Shown here piece by piece: positions 18,877 to 26,158 of a DNA stretch of 64,000 nucleotides. Below the pieces are notes generated by a model. It was not told the origin of the DNA. It did no database searches and saw only the letters and a program-made list of their open reading frames with translations. Each line of letters begins with the position of its first letter. The stretch's first letter is position 1. The position numbers were made by a program, and so were the translations under genes. The DNA is from Pseudocoprococcus catus (GTDB taxonomy: Bacteria; Bacillota; Clostridia; Lachnospirales; Lachnospiraceae): contig NZ_LR698973.1 of NCBI RefSeq assembly GCF_902381825.1, forward strand, positions 1,919,584 to 1,983,583. Reading direction: 5' to 3'.

Positions 18877-18906
18877 AAAAGAGAACAGCTTTCGCCATTC
18901 TCTTTT
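18877..18906 (-). terminator. Terminator of the zinc-ribbon gene
   Basis: On the minus strand a 9-bp stem AAAAGAGAA/TTCTCTTTT (18898-18906 with 18877-18885), continuing into TTTTT. Located 22 bases past the gene's stop. Confidence 0.8.
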
Positions 18907-18927
18907 CTACAAACTGGAAGTTATCGC

Positions 18928-19125
18928 CTAATCTTTTAAATTAGTTAAATCCTCTAAGTACATTTCTGTATAACCGCACTCTGGGCAGACTGCAACTTTT
19001 ACATCATCTATAATTGTTGCCTTTTGCTTTTCATCTACACGAACAACAATCCCATAGCCACCACCATTTACTTTAAGCCTTAAATCTGATACCATAACTT
19101 TTCCGCATTTTACACATTTTCTCAT
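18928..19125 (-). CDS. Small zinc-ribbon protein
   Basis: A 65-residue protein with two CxxC pairs, CVKC at residues 4-7 and CPEC at about 47-50, the layout of a zinc-ribbon. The stretch between them (VNGGGYGIVVRVDEKQ) is probably a beta hairpin. Proteins like this are usually called nucleic-acid-binding or hypothetical; no function can be assigned. The ATG has a strong GGAGGT 9 bases upstream and a TGCTATAAT promoter further up, so it is a real gene. It sits in an accessory patch between decayed gene debris and tmRNA. Confidence 0.75.
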   Translation of the reverse strand: MRKCVKCGKVMVSDLRLKVNGGGYGIVVRVDEKQKATIIDDVKVAVCPECGYTEMYLEDLTNLKD

Positions 19126-19181
19126 TGTTTACCACCTCCAAATGTATAAATTAAATCCCGATTTGTTAAATTCATATCCAC

Positions 19182-19190
19182 ATTATAGCA
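19182..19190 (-). promoter_or_regulatory. Extended -10 promoter of the zinc-ribbon gene
   Basis: Minus-strand TATAAT at 19187-19182 preceded by TGC. An inverted repeat (19198-19237) occupies the place where a -35 would be. Confidence 0.5.
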
Positions 19191-19197
19191 TAAAAAT

Positions 19198-19237
19198 AAC
19201 GACACTGTATATCACTTTCGTAACATACAATGTCGTT
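19198..19237 (-). repeat. 13-bp inverted repeat; tmRNA terminator or operator
   Basis: AACGACACTGTAT (19198-19210) and ATACAATGTCGTT (19225-19237) pair with one mismatch. On the minus strand it is followed by TTATTTTTATG, so it could end the tmRNA transcript about 90 bases downstream of it. It also directly abuts the zinc-ribbon gene promoter and could be an operator. Confidence 0.6.
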
Positions 19238-19275
19238 ACTTTTATTTTCTTCGATACACCAAACAAAACATATTC

Positions 19276-19300
19276 CTGTATACGATAATATCATATACAG
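19276..19300 (-). terminator. Hairpin 23 bases after tmRNA
   Basis: CTGTATA-GAT/ATC-TATACAG, 11 bp with one GU pair on the minus strand and a 3-base loop, followed by a T-rich stretch. A candidate processing or termination signal for tmRNA. Confidence 0.5.
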
Positions 19301-19322
19301 AGATTAACGTGTTCAGTTTTAG

Positions 19323-19670
19323 TGGACCTGCGGGGAGTCGAACCCCGGTCCGAAGATATCTCCATCCAAGCATCTCCCATCACAGTCATTATACATTCAT
19401 TCCCTCTGCCATATGCCTAATGACAGGCCTACAGCATCAGTAGCTTCATAAATTTTCCAAAGCCGCAAAGCTTAAGCTCTGGAGGTCCTCACCTTCTTCG
19501 ATGCCGGTAACCGGAATGGTGAGCAGTCCCGGGCCGACAAGCGCCTAATTAGGCAGCTAAAGCTAACTTATCGTCTGCTTTTATATTTAGGTTCCGGCTT
19601 TTAACGCAGCTCCGGAGTCTGCGGATGGCTTCTCAAACTTCAACATCCCCGTCGAAACCAGTACAAGCCC
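19323..19670 (-). ncRNA. ssrA: Transfer-messenger RNA (tmRNA)
   Basis: A 348-base tmRNA on the minus strand. The 5' end GGGCTTG pairs with the 3' end CAGGTCC, followed by an unpaired A (CCA not encoded). The near-invariant CTGGTTTCGACGGGG follows the 5' acceptor strand, and a T arm GGGGTTCGACTCCCC precedes the 3' strand. The tag frame (19578 to 19549) reads ADDKLALAA then TAA TTAG; the resume codon is probably GCA at 19578-19576. It works with SmpB, encoded about 2 kb away on the plus strand. Accessory gene remnants lie on both sides. Confidence 0.95.
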
Positions 19671-19753
19671 TTATGATGATGATTCACTTACAATTACAAT
19701 AATCTATCATCTGAACATGCGCGGTATGCAAACGAATGGATAAAGCATAGTTT

Positions 19754-19781
19754 ATTATAGCAGATTCTATTTTAAAGTCAA
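19754..19781 (-). promoter_or_regulatory. Promoter of ssrA
   Basis: Minus strand: TTGACT (19781-19776), 16-nt spacer ending in TGC, TATAAT (19759-19754). It leaves a precursor leader of about 75 bases for RNase P to remove. Confidence 0.75.
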
Positions 19782-19920
19782 CGGGTTAATCAAAATGTGT
19801 GGTCGTAATTTTTTGGAATGTCCCGGATTGAAATCATTCAGCTGGATGTGCGTGCTTATCTTGAAATTCAACCTCAATTCCAGTATAATAAAATCACCAG
19901 AGAAAGGGTGAGGTTATCCT

Positions 19921-20118
19921 GTGAATACAGAAATCACGAATGCGCTGAAAGCGACCAGTGACACAGCTCAGTATGATAACAGTGCCAAACGCTTACTTGG
20001 CAATAAGTATATTTTGGCGCAGATACTGGTCTATACTGTAGATGAATTCAAGGGGATGCAGCCGATGGATGTAGTTCCTTTGATAGAGGGAGAACCAAAG
20101 ATAGGAATTTGCGGCTAA
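19921..20118 (+). pseudogene. N-terminal fragment of an Rpn-family / PD-(D/E)XK transposase-nuclease
   Basis: A 65-residue open frame starting at GTG. The stretch AQYDNSAKRLLGNKYILAQI followed by LVYTVDEFKGMQPMDVVPLIEGEP is the usual N-terminus of the large Rpn / PD-(D/E)XK nuclease-family transposase proteins that are multicopy in gut Clostridia. Those proteins continue for about 250 further residues, including the nuclease core, which are missing here. It may be a truncated remnant or a dead copy. A terminator follows immediately. Confidence 0.65.
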
Positions 20119-20124
20119 TTCAGA

Positions 20125-20159
20125 GACCCTTCCGGAATATTCCGGAAGGGTCGATTTTT
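20125..20159 (+). terminator. Terminator after the Rpn-family fragment
   Basis: GACCCTTCCGGAA and TTCCGGAAGGGTC, 13-bp arms with almost no loop, then GATTTTT on the plus strand. It ends at the stop of the convergent PadR gene. Confidence 0.8.
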
Positions 20160-20505
20160 AATCGCCGTTTTTTTCAGTGATCAAATAAGAAATACGAATA
20201 AACTGGTCATAGCCATTTTTTAATAATCGCCAGTGTGCCCGGCCTTTGTCTTCAATATGATAATACGTGCGGTTTCGCCCGTTTTCAAGCGCAACAGTGT
20301 AGGAGGAGATCATCTGGGCGTTGAGTAATCGACTGATAACGGGATACAGACCAGCTTCGCTATATTCTATTAAGCCGAAAGTCATTGCTTTGATGTCCTT
20401 TGTAAGCCGATAGGGATAAATGTCTTCCGTCATAAGTGCACTTAAAACAAATAATTCGGTCGTCGCTTTCTGCATTTTGTCAATCATCGGATTTTTATCG
20501 TCCAT
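20158..20505 (-). CDS. PadR-family transcriptional regulator
   Basis: A 115-residue winged-helix regulator. The N-terminal helix-turn-helix (TTELFVLSALMTEDIYPYRL, then YSEAGLYPVISRLLNAQMIS with the wing GRNRTYYHIEDKG) is typical of PadR. The C-terminal helix for dimerisation is short. Start chosen at 20505, which has AGGAGA 6 bases upstream; an in-frame ATG at 20541 lacks a site. PadR repressors usually control an adjacent transporter or enzyme, but no partner gene is next to it, so its target is unknown. Confidence 0.82.
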   Translation of the reverse strand: MDDKNPMIDKMQKATTELFVLSALMTEDIYPYRLTKDIKAMTFGLIEYSEAGLYPVISRLLNAQMISSYTVALENGRNRTYYHIEDKGRAHWRLLKNGYDQFIRISYLITEKNGD

Positions 20506-20541
20506 TTTCGTCTCCTTTCTGCCAAATTTTATCTTCATCAT

Positions 20542-20908
20542 ATCATAGATTGGGGGAATTGTATATTAACAAATAAATTTTGAAGATTATTATGATGCCA
20601 AAATGGCCGTTAATCAGGCCATTTTTTGAATAATTATTTTTGCTAAAAACAAATTTATAGACAAAATAATGATGCATTGAGTATGTATGGACGATTCTAC
20701 AAGGAGATTGTGAATAAATTATAGAAGAGATTGTAAGATTGATAGTGAAAAAATAAACAAAATTATCAAAATTGAATTTTTAAAAACACATTTTAGTAAA
20801 AAATGGTTAATTTGAAACAATTACGTAATAATTAGCTCATAATGTTGTAATAGTCTTTCAAAAGTGCTATAATAAGTTGGTCGAACAAATTAAAAGGAGG
20901 ACTATGTA
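20542..20908. other. AT-rich spacer with an orphan plus-strand terminator-like hairpin
   Basis: No gene is seen in these 367 bases. At 20600-20628 AAAATGGCC pairs with GGCCATTTT and runs into TTTTTT, a good plus-strand terminator shape, but no plus-strand gene ends there. The 3' part holds the promoter of the next gene. Confidence 0.6.
20845..20873 (+). promoter_or_regulatory. Promoter of the coiled-coil wall protein gene
   Basis: TTGTAA at 20845-20850, 17-nt spacer ending in TGC, TATAAT at 20868-20873. Confidence 0.75.
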
Positions 20909-22207
20909 GTGAAACAGAGCAGAAGAATTGCAGGCAGCATCCTTGTTGGTGCGTTATGTTTTGCAATGGCTATGCCGGCTTTTGCGGATTCCAAATCAGA
21001 TGTGAGCAGCCAGATCAACAGTCTGGAAGGACAGGCATCTGAGCTTGAATCAGAACTGGCCAGCATGAAAGCGAATAAAACGAGCATTGAGTCTTACATA
21101 GCGGAACTGGACACCAAGATTAAAGAGACCTTATCTGCACTGGATACAGTTTCTGATGAGATTGAGCAGACAGACCAGGAGATTAAAACGACAAAATCGA
21201 ATTTGAAAGAGGCGGAAGCAAATCAGGAGATTCAGTATGAGGCGTTGAAGGCACGAATCAAGGCCATTTATGAATCGGAAGAGGATGCTTCATTTTTTAA
21301 GGTTCTGCTGAAGGATGCAGATTTGAAGAGTGTTTTGAATTCTCAGGAGTATAAGTCACGAATCAATATGTATGATTATGAACTTTACAATTCTCTTGAG
21401 GCGACAACGAAACAGATTCAAGCTTATGAGCAGGAACTTGGAGAGAAACAGGACAGCCTGACCAAGGACAAGGATTCTTATGAACAGCAGATGAGTGAGT
21501 TGGATACCATCCTGGACGAGAGACAGAATGAATTGTCCTCATTGGATGACAGCATGCGTGCTACCTATTCTGATATTTCGGATATCCAGTCACAGATTGA
21601 TGCCCAGAACAGCAAGATGGCATCGATTCTGGCGGAAGAGAAGGCGGCTGCCAAGGCCAAGGCTGAGCATGAAGCGGCTGTGAAGCAGGAAGCGTCGAAG
21701 AATACAGATACCAAGAAGTCCGATTCCTCTACGAAGAAGACGGATACATCCACGAAGAAGAATACGGAGTCCGCGAAGACGGAGACATCTGCGTCTGAGA
21801 CAAAGACACCGGAGACATCCGCACCTGAGACAAAAGCGCCTGAGACCAAAGCGCCTGAGACGGAAGCACCGAGCAATGATAATTCCTATTCATCTGATGG
21901 CAAGGTTCTTTCCAAGTATCATGGTGTTGTCTATGGACCGACGGGTAAGGAGACGTATTACAACCTGGATATGAGCGGTGTTGTCAGAATCATGCGGGAT
22001 ATGGGATTTTCTGCAGAAGATTATCCATATTGGGTCAGAGATGACGGCTGTAAGATGCTTGGTTCATATATTATGTGTGCAGCCAATCTGAATTATTTCC
22101 CTAGAGGTACAACGGTAGCGAGTTCCCTGGGAACATGTCTTGTCTGTGATACGGGAAGTTTTGCAGCATCGAACCCTACACAGTTAGATATTGCAACCAA
22201 CTGGTAA
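20909..22207 (+). CDS. Secreted coiled-coil protein with C-terminal 3D-like domain
   Basis: A 432-residue exported protein. A signal peptide ends around AMPAFADS (residue about 27). Residues 30-250 form a long coiled coil like the N-terminus of PcsB/CwlO-type peptidoglycan hydrolases. A Lys/Thr/Ser linker with APETKAPETKAPETEAP repeats follows. The last 95 residues (from KYHGVVYGPTG) contain YIMCAANLNYFPRGT...VCDTGSFAASNPTQLDIATNW, which resembles the 3D / double-psi barrel domain of resuscitation-promoting wall enzymes. Starts with GTG, AAGGAGG 8 bases upstream. A wall-remodelling role is an inference. Confidence 0.78.
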   Translation: MKQSRRIAGSILVGALCFAMAMPAFADSKSDVSSQINSLEGQASELESELASMKANKTSIESYIAELDTKIKETLSALDTVSDEIEQTDQEIKTTKSNLKEAEANQEIQYEALKARIKAIYESEEDASFFKVLLKDADLKSVLNSQEYKSRINMYDYELYNSLEATTKQIQAYEQELGEKQDSLTKDKDSYEQQMSELDTILDERQNELSSLDDSMRATYSDISDIQSQIDAQNSKMASILAEEKAAAKAKAEHEAAVKQEASKNTDTKKSDSSTKKTDTSTKKNTESAKTETSASETKTPETSAPETKAPETKAPETEAPSNDNSYSSDGKVLSKYHGVVYGPTGKETYYNLDMSGVVRIMRDMGFSAEDYPYWVRDDGCKMLGSYIMCAANLNYFPRGTTVASSLGTCLVCDTGSFAASNPTQLDIATNW

Positions 22208-22227
22208 GACGAAAAGCGTACATAAAG

Positions 22228-22275
22228 AATCCGGAGTGATCGACGGAAGACCGGGATGATCACTTCGGATTTTTT
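22228..22275 (+). terminator. Terminator after the coiled-coil wall protein
   Basis: A 14-bp stem AATCCGGAGTGATC/GATCACTTCGGATT with one GU pair, 16-base loop, T tract. Confidence 0.9.
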
Positions 22276-22296
22276 AAATCGATATAGGGGATTGAA

Positions 22297-23400
22297 ATGA
22301 AAGAGCAAGTATTGAATGAAATTGTGAAGTTTGATTCCACTGCTGAGTACTATCAGCAGTTGGAGAAAAGCATTTTGGGAAATCAGAGCTGTTATGAGGC
22401 AACTGTTGTTGTTGGAGAACTGCTTGGAATGAAAGTCCTGGTAGAGGGAAAGCACCCTGTTGGTCTGTATTTGCCGAATGCAACAGATGAACGACGACAG
22501 AAGGCTGAACAGATGATTCTGGATTATGTGGCGGATCCGGATTATTTTGAGCGATATATGTCCATCGGGCCGACAGCCAATGATCATTTTGTTTTTATGG
22601 AGAAGGTGGGCAGCGGCAAGCAGATGGTGATCTGCGGAGCCGGGCATGTATCCATTGCGCTGCTTCGGCTTGCGAAAATGGTTGGCTTTAAGGTGACGGT
22701 TATTGATGATCGGCCGGTTTTCTGCAACAAGGCAAGGGAAGCAGGCGCAGATGAAGTGATCTGTGAACCTTTTAGGCAGGCGCTTGAGAGAATGGATGAT
22801 CACCAGGAGCCTTATTTTATTATTGTGACAAGAGGCCATCAGTATGACGTGGACTGTATGCATGTTATTCTTGGCAAACGCCATAGTTATATCGGAATGA
22901 TGGGAAGCAAAGTAAGGGTGAAGAATCTGAAAGCGGGACTTTTAGAGGAAGGCTATGATGCGGCCCTTCTGGATAGTGTACACATGCCGATCGGTCTGAA
23001 AATTGGCGCGATGACACCGGAGGAAATCGCTGTCTCTATCATTGCGGAGGTTATTGAGTGTAGAAGAACTCAGAAAGAGAAGTATTGCTATTCTTCTGAG
23101 ATGCAACAGATGCTGTCTCAACCTGAGGAAGGGGTCAGGATGGCATTGGCCACCATCATCGTCAAAAAGGGCTGCGGGCCAAGAGAAGCTGGGACAAAGA
23201 TGATCATTCTGGAAGACGGCAGGATCATAGGCACCATTGGCGGCGGCTGCGCAGAGGCGGAAGTTATCTCAAAAGCGCGCTATTGCATTCGGGAGAATAT
23301 CTGTCTGATGGAGCATGTAGATATGACAGGTCGGGAAGCAGCAGAAAATGGCCTTGTCTGCGGCGGTGTGATGGATATCCTGATTCAGCCGCTGTCTTAA
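22297..23400 (+). CDS. XdhC/CoxI-family molybdenum-enzyme maturation factor with reversed domain order
   Basis: A 367-residue protein. Residues about 105-255 hold the XdhC Rossmann domain (MVICGAGHVSIALLRLAKMV, later IGMMGSKVR), and residues about 275-367 hold the CoxI-type domain (ALATIIVKKGCGPREAGTKM, IIGTIGGGCAEAEV, VCGGVMDI). XdhC proteins normally carry the CoxI domain first; here it is last, with a weak CoxI-like segment at the N-terminus. The family sulfurates molybdenum cofactor and inserts it into xanthine dehydrogenase-type enzymes. moaA and mogA-like genes 500 bases downstream support the Mo context, but no hydroxylase gene is in the window. Confidence 0.85.
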   Translation: MKEQVLNEIVKFDSTAEYYQQLEKSILGNQSCYEATVVVGELLGMKVLVEGKHPVGLYLPNATDERRQKAEQMILDYVADPDYFERYMSIGPTANDHFVFMEKVGSGKQMVICGAGHVSIALLRLAKMVGFKVTVIDDRPVFCNKAREAGADEVICEPFRQALERMDDHQEPYFIIVTRGHQYDVDCMHVILGKRHSYIGMMGSKVRVKNLKAGLLEEGYDAALLDSVHMPIGLKIGAMTPEEIAVSIIAEVIECRRTQKEKYCYSSEMQQMLSQPEEGVRMALATIIVKKGCGPREAGTKMIILEDGRIIGTIGGGCAEAEVISKARYCIRENICLMEHVDMTGREAAENGLVCGGVMDILIQPLS

Positions 23401-23524
23401 ATGCATTTTATGTAGGAGACATTGACACAAGGTGTCGGATGGCATAGAATAGACAGACACTCTGCTGTCAAAAAGTCTTTAAAGTTAGAAAAATATATTT
23501 TTTTAAAAAAATTTAAAAAAAGGC

Positions 23525-23553
23525 TTGCATTTTGCTTAAAAGTAGTGTATGAT
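23525..23553 (+). promoter_or_regulatory. Promoter of the tRNA-Glu/tRNA-Leu pair
   Basis: TTGCAT at 23525-23530, 17-nt spacer, TATGAT at 23548-23553, 15 bases before tRNA-Glu. Confidence 0.65.
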
Positions 23554-23568
23554 AGCAGAGTAGCAAAT

Positions 23569-23640
23569 GGCTCGTTGGTCAAGCGGTTAAGACGCCGCCC
23601 TCTCACGGCGGAAACAGGGGTTCGATTCCCCTACGGGCTA
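23569..23640 (+). tRNA. tRNA-Glu (anticodon CTC)
   Basis: Acceptor GGCTCGT/ACGGGCT, anticodon stem CCGCC/GGCGG with loop CTCTCAC (anticodon CTC), T arm AGGGG-TTCGATT-CCCCT. CCA is not encoded. Confidence 0.93.
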
Positions 23641-23709
23641 TTTTTTTATTGCCAGAATCCACATTGATGATTGTGGGATGCAGTTGCATGACTGTGGCAT
23701 ATATCATAT

Positions 23710-23791
23710 GCCGGTGTGGCGGAATTGGCAGACGCACATGACTCAAAATCATGCGGAGCAATCCATGTCGGTTCGAGTCCGACCACCGGTA
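23710..23791 (+). tRNA. tRNA-Leu (anticodon CAA)
   Basis: Acceptor GCCGGTG/CACCGGT, anticodon stem CATGA/TCATG with loop CTCAAAA (anticodon CAA), long class II variable arm and T arm TCGG-TTCGAGT-CCGA. CCA is not encoded. Its anticodon arm is exactly complementary to a segment of the hairpin 80 bases downstream. Confidence 0.93.
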
Positions 23792-23803
23792 CTTTATTAT
23801 TTT

Positions 23804-23831
23804 AAAAACGCTGTTTAGCAGCGTTTTTTTC
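23804..23831 (+). terminator. Terminator of the tRNA-Glu/tRNA-Leu transcript
   Basis: AAAAACGCTG (23804-23813) pairs with CAGCGTTTTT (23819-23828), then more T. Confidence 0.9.
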
Positions 23832-23854
23832 TTTATAGGAGTTGAACTCTACAT

Positions 23855-23904
23855 AAAAGGAATGATTCTCATGATTTTGAGTCATGTGAGTCATTCCTTT
23901 TTTG
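23855..23904. terminator. Bidirectional hairpin containing a tRNA-Leu anticodon-arm complement
   Basis: AAAAGGAATGATTCTCATGA pairs with TCATGTGAGTCATTCCTTTT over about 20 bp with two mismatches; runs of A and T flank it, so it can end the minus-strand moa operon and stop plus-strand readthrough. Bases 23870-23888 are the exact reverse complement of 23735-23753 in tRNA-Leu. Confidence 0.75.
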
Positions 23905-23914
23905 ATGCTGGATT

Positions 23915-24403
23915 TTATTGCCTTGCACATTCGCCGTCATCGCCCTTTAAAATCTTCACACCGTGAATAATCGCATCCATGGCGTATTCCAGGTTTTCTC
24001 GGACGGCTTTTGGACTTCCTGGAAGATTCACAATGAGTGTGTTGCCACGGATACCTGCAATGCCTCGGGAGAGCATGGCCTTTGGGGTATATTGCAGACT
24101 GTTGGCAATCATGGCGAAAGTGAGGTTGTCAGCCCTGCGTTCAACGACATCAGCAGTGGCTTCCGGTGTAACGTCCCTTTTGGAGAAGCCGGTACCGCCG
24201 GTTGTGAGAATCAGATCGATGCTCTGCTCGCATAAGGTCATCATCTGTTTGGCCAGCATGCTGCGGTCATCAGGAAGAATGATCTTATGAGCAACATGCA
24301 GCCCTTTGGCAGTGACGAGCTCTTCAATAGTCTGACTGCTCTTATCTTCGCGCTCGCCGGCGTATCCTTTATCGCTGGCTGTAATAATAGCAACATTGTA
24401 CAT
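23915..24403 (-). CDS. mogA: Molybdopterin adenylyltransferase-like protein, MogA/MoaB family
   Basis: A 162-residue protein that in MogA adenylylates molybdopterin before Mo insertion. The MPT-binding motifs are there: ITASDKG near the N-terminus, LTTGGTGFSKRDVTPEA in the middle and LPGSPKAVRENL near the C-terminus. Whether it acts like MogA or the related MoaB cannot be told by eye; the SDKG/PGSPK combination and the absence of another MogA argue for MogA-type activity. It starts 3 bases after moaA stops and is cotranscribed with it. Confidence 0.85.
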   Translation of the reverse strand: MYNVAIITASDKGYAGEREDKSSQTIEELVTAKGLHVAHKIILPDDRSMLAKQMMTLCEQSIDLILTTGGTGFSKRDVTPEATADVVERRADNLTFAMIANSLQYTPKAMLSRGIAGIRGNTLIVNLPGSPKAVRENLEYAMDAIIHGVKILKGDDGECARQ

Positions 24404-24406
24404 TCT

Positions 24407-25375
24407 TTATCCTCCTATCTGTGACATACCCCGAAGTTCCGGCGGCAGGCTGGATATTTCGTGGTGCTGTGGTTTACTCTGCAGTGCAAGGCAGACCTGC
24501 TGTCTCAGTTCTTCATCACTGCAGTTGTTTCTTATTAAAGATTTCAGATCAATCCCATTTTCATAGAAGAGACATGTTTTGAGCTGTCCGTCTGTAGTCA
24601 GGCGAATACGGTTGCATCCGTCGCAGAACATATGACTCATGGCACTGATAAAACCGATATGTCCTTTGAACCCCGGAATGTGATAATAATGTGCCGGACC
24701 GTTGCCGAAAATGCCGTCTATGGGTTCAAGACTGCCGTAGGTATCCTTCAGGAGATGACAGATCTCGGATTCAGAAATCATCTGAAAATCTTTGCCCAGG
24801 CCGATAGGCATCATCTCGATAAAACGGACATGAATCGGATAATTTTCGGCTAAGGCGGCGATATCCGGGATTTCAGAGAGATTGAAATCACGGACAGGGA
24901 CACAGTTGATCTTGATATTCGGGATTTGAAGAGAAACCGCCTTGTTGATGGCTACAAGGACATTTTCTAGGCCCCTTCCGCCGGTGATCTGCTGAAAAAC
25001 GGCCGGTTTCAAGGTGTCCAGACTGAAATTGATGCCGTCAATGCCGATGGCTTTCAATTCTTCCAGATGATGCAGTGCCAGTGTGCCGTTGGTTGTTAGT
25101 GTGACACTGTCAATGCCGGGGATCTGCTTGATCCGACGAATCAGATGGCATATATTCTTTCGGACGAAAGGTTCTCCCCCGGTAATCTTGACTTTATGGA
25201 TGCCAAGGGCTGCGAAAATACGGCAGAGATGTTCAATCTCCTCGTAAGTGAGAATTTCACGCATAGGCAGACAGGAAATTCCATCAGGCGGCATACAGTA
25301 ACGGCAGCGCAGGTTGCATCTGTCTGTGACCGAAAGCCGGATGTAATCGATTGTTCTGTTAAATCCATCTATCAT
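24407..25375 (-). CDS. moaA: GTP 3',8-cyclase MoaA
   Basis: A 322-residue radical SAM enzyme for the first step of molybdopterin synthesis. N-terminal cluster CNLRCRYC binds SAM; the C-terminal second cluster uses CDGCNRIRLT and a third Cys in LKTCLF. GGEPFVR and the final Gly-Gly, both typical of MoaA, are present. Start chosen at the ATG with GGAGG 5 bases upstream; an in-frame ATG 12 bases earlier contains that Shine-Dalgarno. moaC, moaD and moaE are not in the window. Confidence 0.93.
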   Translation of the reverse strand: MIDGFNRTIDYIRLSVTDRCNLRCRYCMPPDGISCLPMREILTYEEIEHLCRIFAALGIHKVKITGGEPFVRKNICHLIRRIKQIPGIDSVTLTTNGTLALHHLEELKAIGIDGINFSLDTLKPAVFQQITGGRGLENVLVAINKAVSLQIPNIKINCVPVRDFNLSEIPDIAALAENYPIHVRFIEMMPIGLGKDFQMISESEICHLLKDTYGSLEPIDGIFGNGPAHYYHIPGFKGHIGFISAMSHMFCDGCNRIRLTTDGQLKTCLFYENGIDLKSLIRNNCSDEELRQQVCLALQSKPQHHEISSLPPELRGMSQIGG

Positions 25376-25449
25376 AAAATCCTCCATAAAAAATTCATCA
25401 TGGCATAAAGTGTCAGGATGAATCGGTTTCTGTTTAGTATTCTGATATA

Positions 25450-25478
25450 ACGATATATCGAAATGATGAGAATGTCAA
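25450..25478 (-). promoter_or_regulatory. moaA promoter with tandem CGWTATAT elements
   Basis: Minus strand: TTGACA (25478-25473), 17-nt spacer, TATCGT (25455-25450). The -10 is embedded in CGATATATCGTTATAT, two direct copies of CGWTATAT (25460 down to 25445), which look like half-sites of ModE-type operators. Confidence 0.5.
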
Positions 25479-25573
25479 GGGAATCACATAGGACAAATAT
25501 AAAAATGGGATGCTTTATTTTTTTAAAAAAATAGTGTATAGTATTACCAGACAGATGAAAGGGGGAATCGCGG

Positions 25574-26158
25574 GTGAAGTGTCATGATGTACAACGGATG
25601 ATTTCGGGATTTATTGAAGAGAAATTGACAGATGAGCAGCTGGAAGGTTTCCTTGAGCATATTGAGAACTGCCAGGACTGTTATGATGAACTGGAAGTCT
25701 ACTATATGATCACCATTGGTTTGATGCAGCTGGATGAAGATCATACAGGGACAATGGATCTTAAGAAGAATCTGAAAGATTTTATCAGTGAACAGAACAA
25801 AGAACTTTATATGAGAAAGCGTCTGGCGGCAAGGCGGCATTTTGCCAAGCGGGCCGGCATTGTTATCATAGCAGTGATTCTCGCATTCTGCAGTCATACG
25901 CTGCTGTTCAGTGAGCAGGAGATCCATACACTGAATGATTTCAAGGACGCAGCAGCTGTATCCCTCTATGCATTCTGGTTTGGTGAGGATGCAGTGACGG
26001 AGGATATGGGAGATATTTCGGAGACGTCAGATGTATCCTCGGGACGGTTATATTTTGAACAGCATTATCCGGTAATCCTTCCGGCCGGTTTTTCAGTTGA
26101 ACAAAGAGGTTTGCCGGATGGCGGCAATATGATAGAAAAGGAATTGATAGTTAAATGA
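25574..26158 (+). CDS. Anti-sigma-factor-like transmembrane protein with N-terminal zinc finger
   Basis: A 194-residue protein. The first 40 residues match a zf-HC2 anti-sigma domain (MKCHD at the start, then EHIENCQDCYDEL, an H-x3-C-x2-C site). One membrane segment lies at about residues 93-112, with a short extracytoplasmic part of about 80 residues. It would hold a sigma factor at the membrane, but no sigma gene lies next to it. GTG start with AAGGGGG 8 bases upstream. The 3' end overlaps the polA start by 4 bases, an odd operon partner. Confidence 0.75.
   Translation: MKCHDVQRMISGFIEEKLTDEQLEGFLEHIENCQDCYDELEVYYMITIGLMQLDEDHTGTMDLKKNLKDFISEQNKELYMRKRLAARRHFAKRAGIVIIAVILAFCSHTLLFSEQEIHTLNDFKDAAAVSLYAFWFGEDAVTEDMGDISETSDVSSGRLYFEQHYPVILPAGFSVEQRGLPDGGNMIEKELIVK

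Noticed and set aside
19323..19345. Attachment-site repeat at the tmRNA 3' end
   Set aside because: I looked for a second copy of GTTCGACTCCCCGCAGG in the surrounding 3 kb and saw none.
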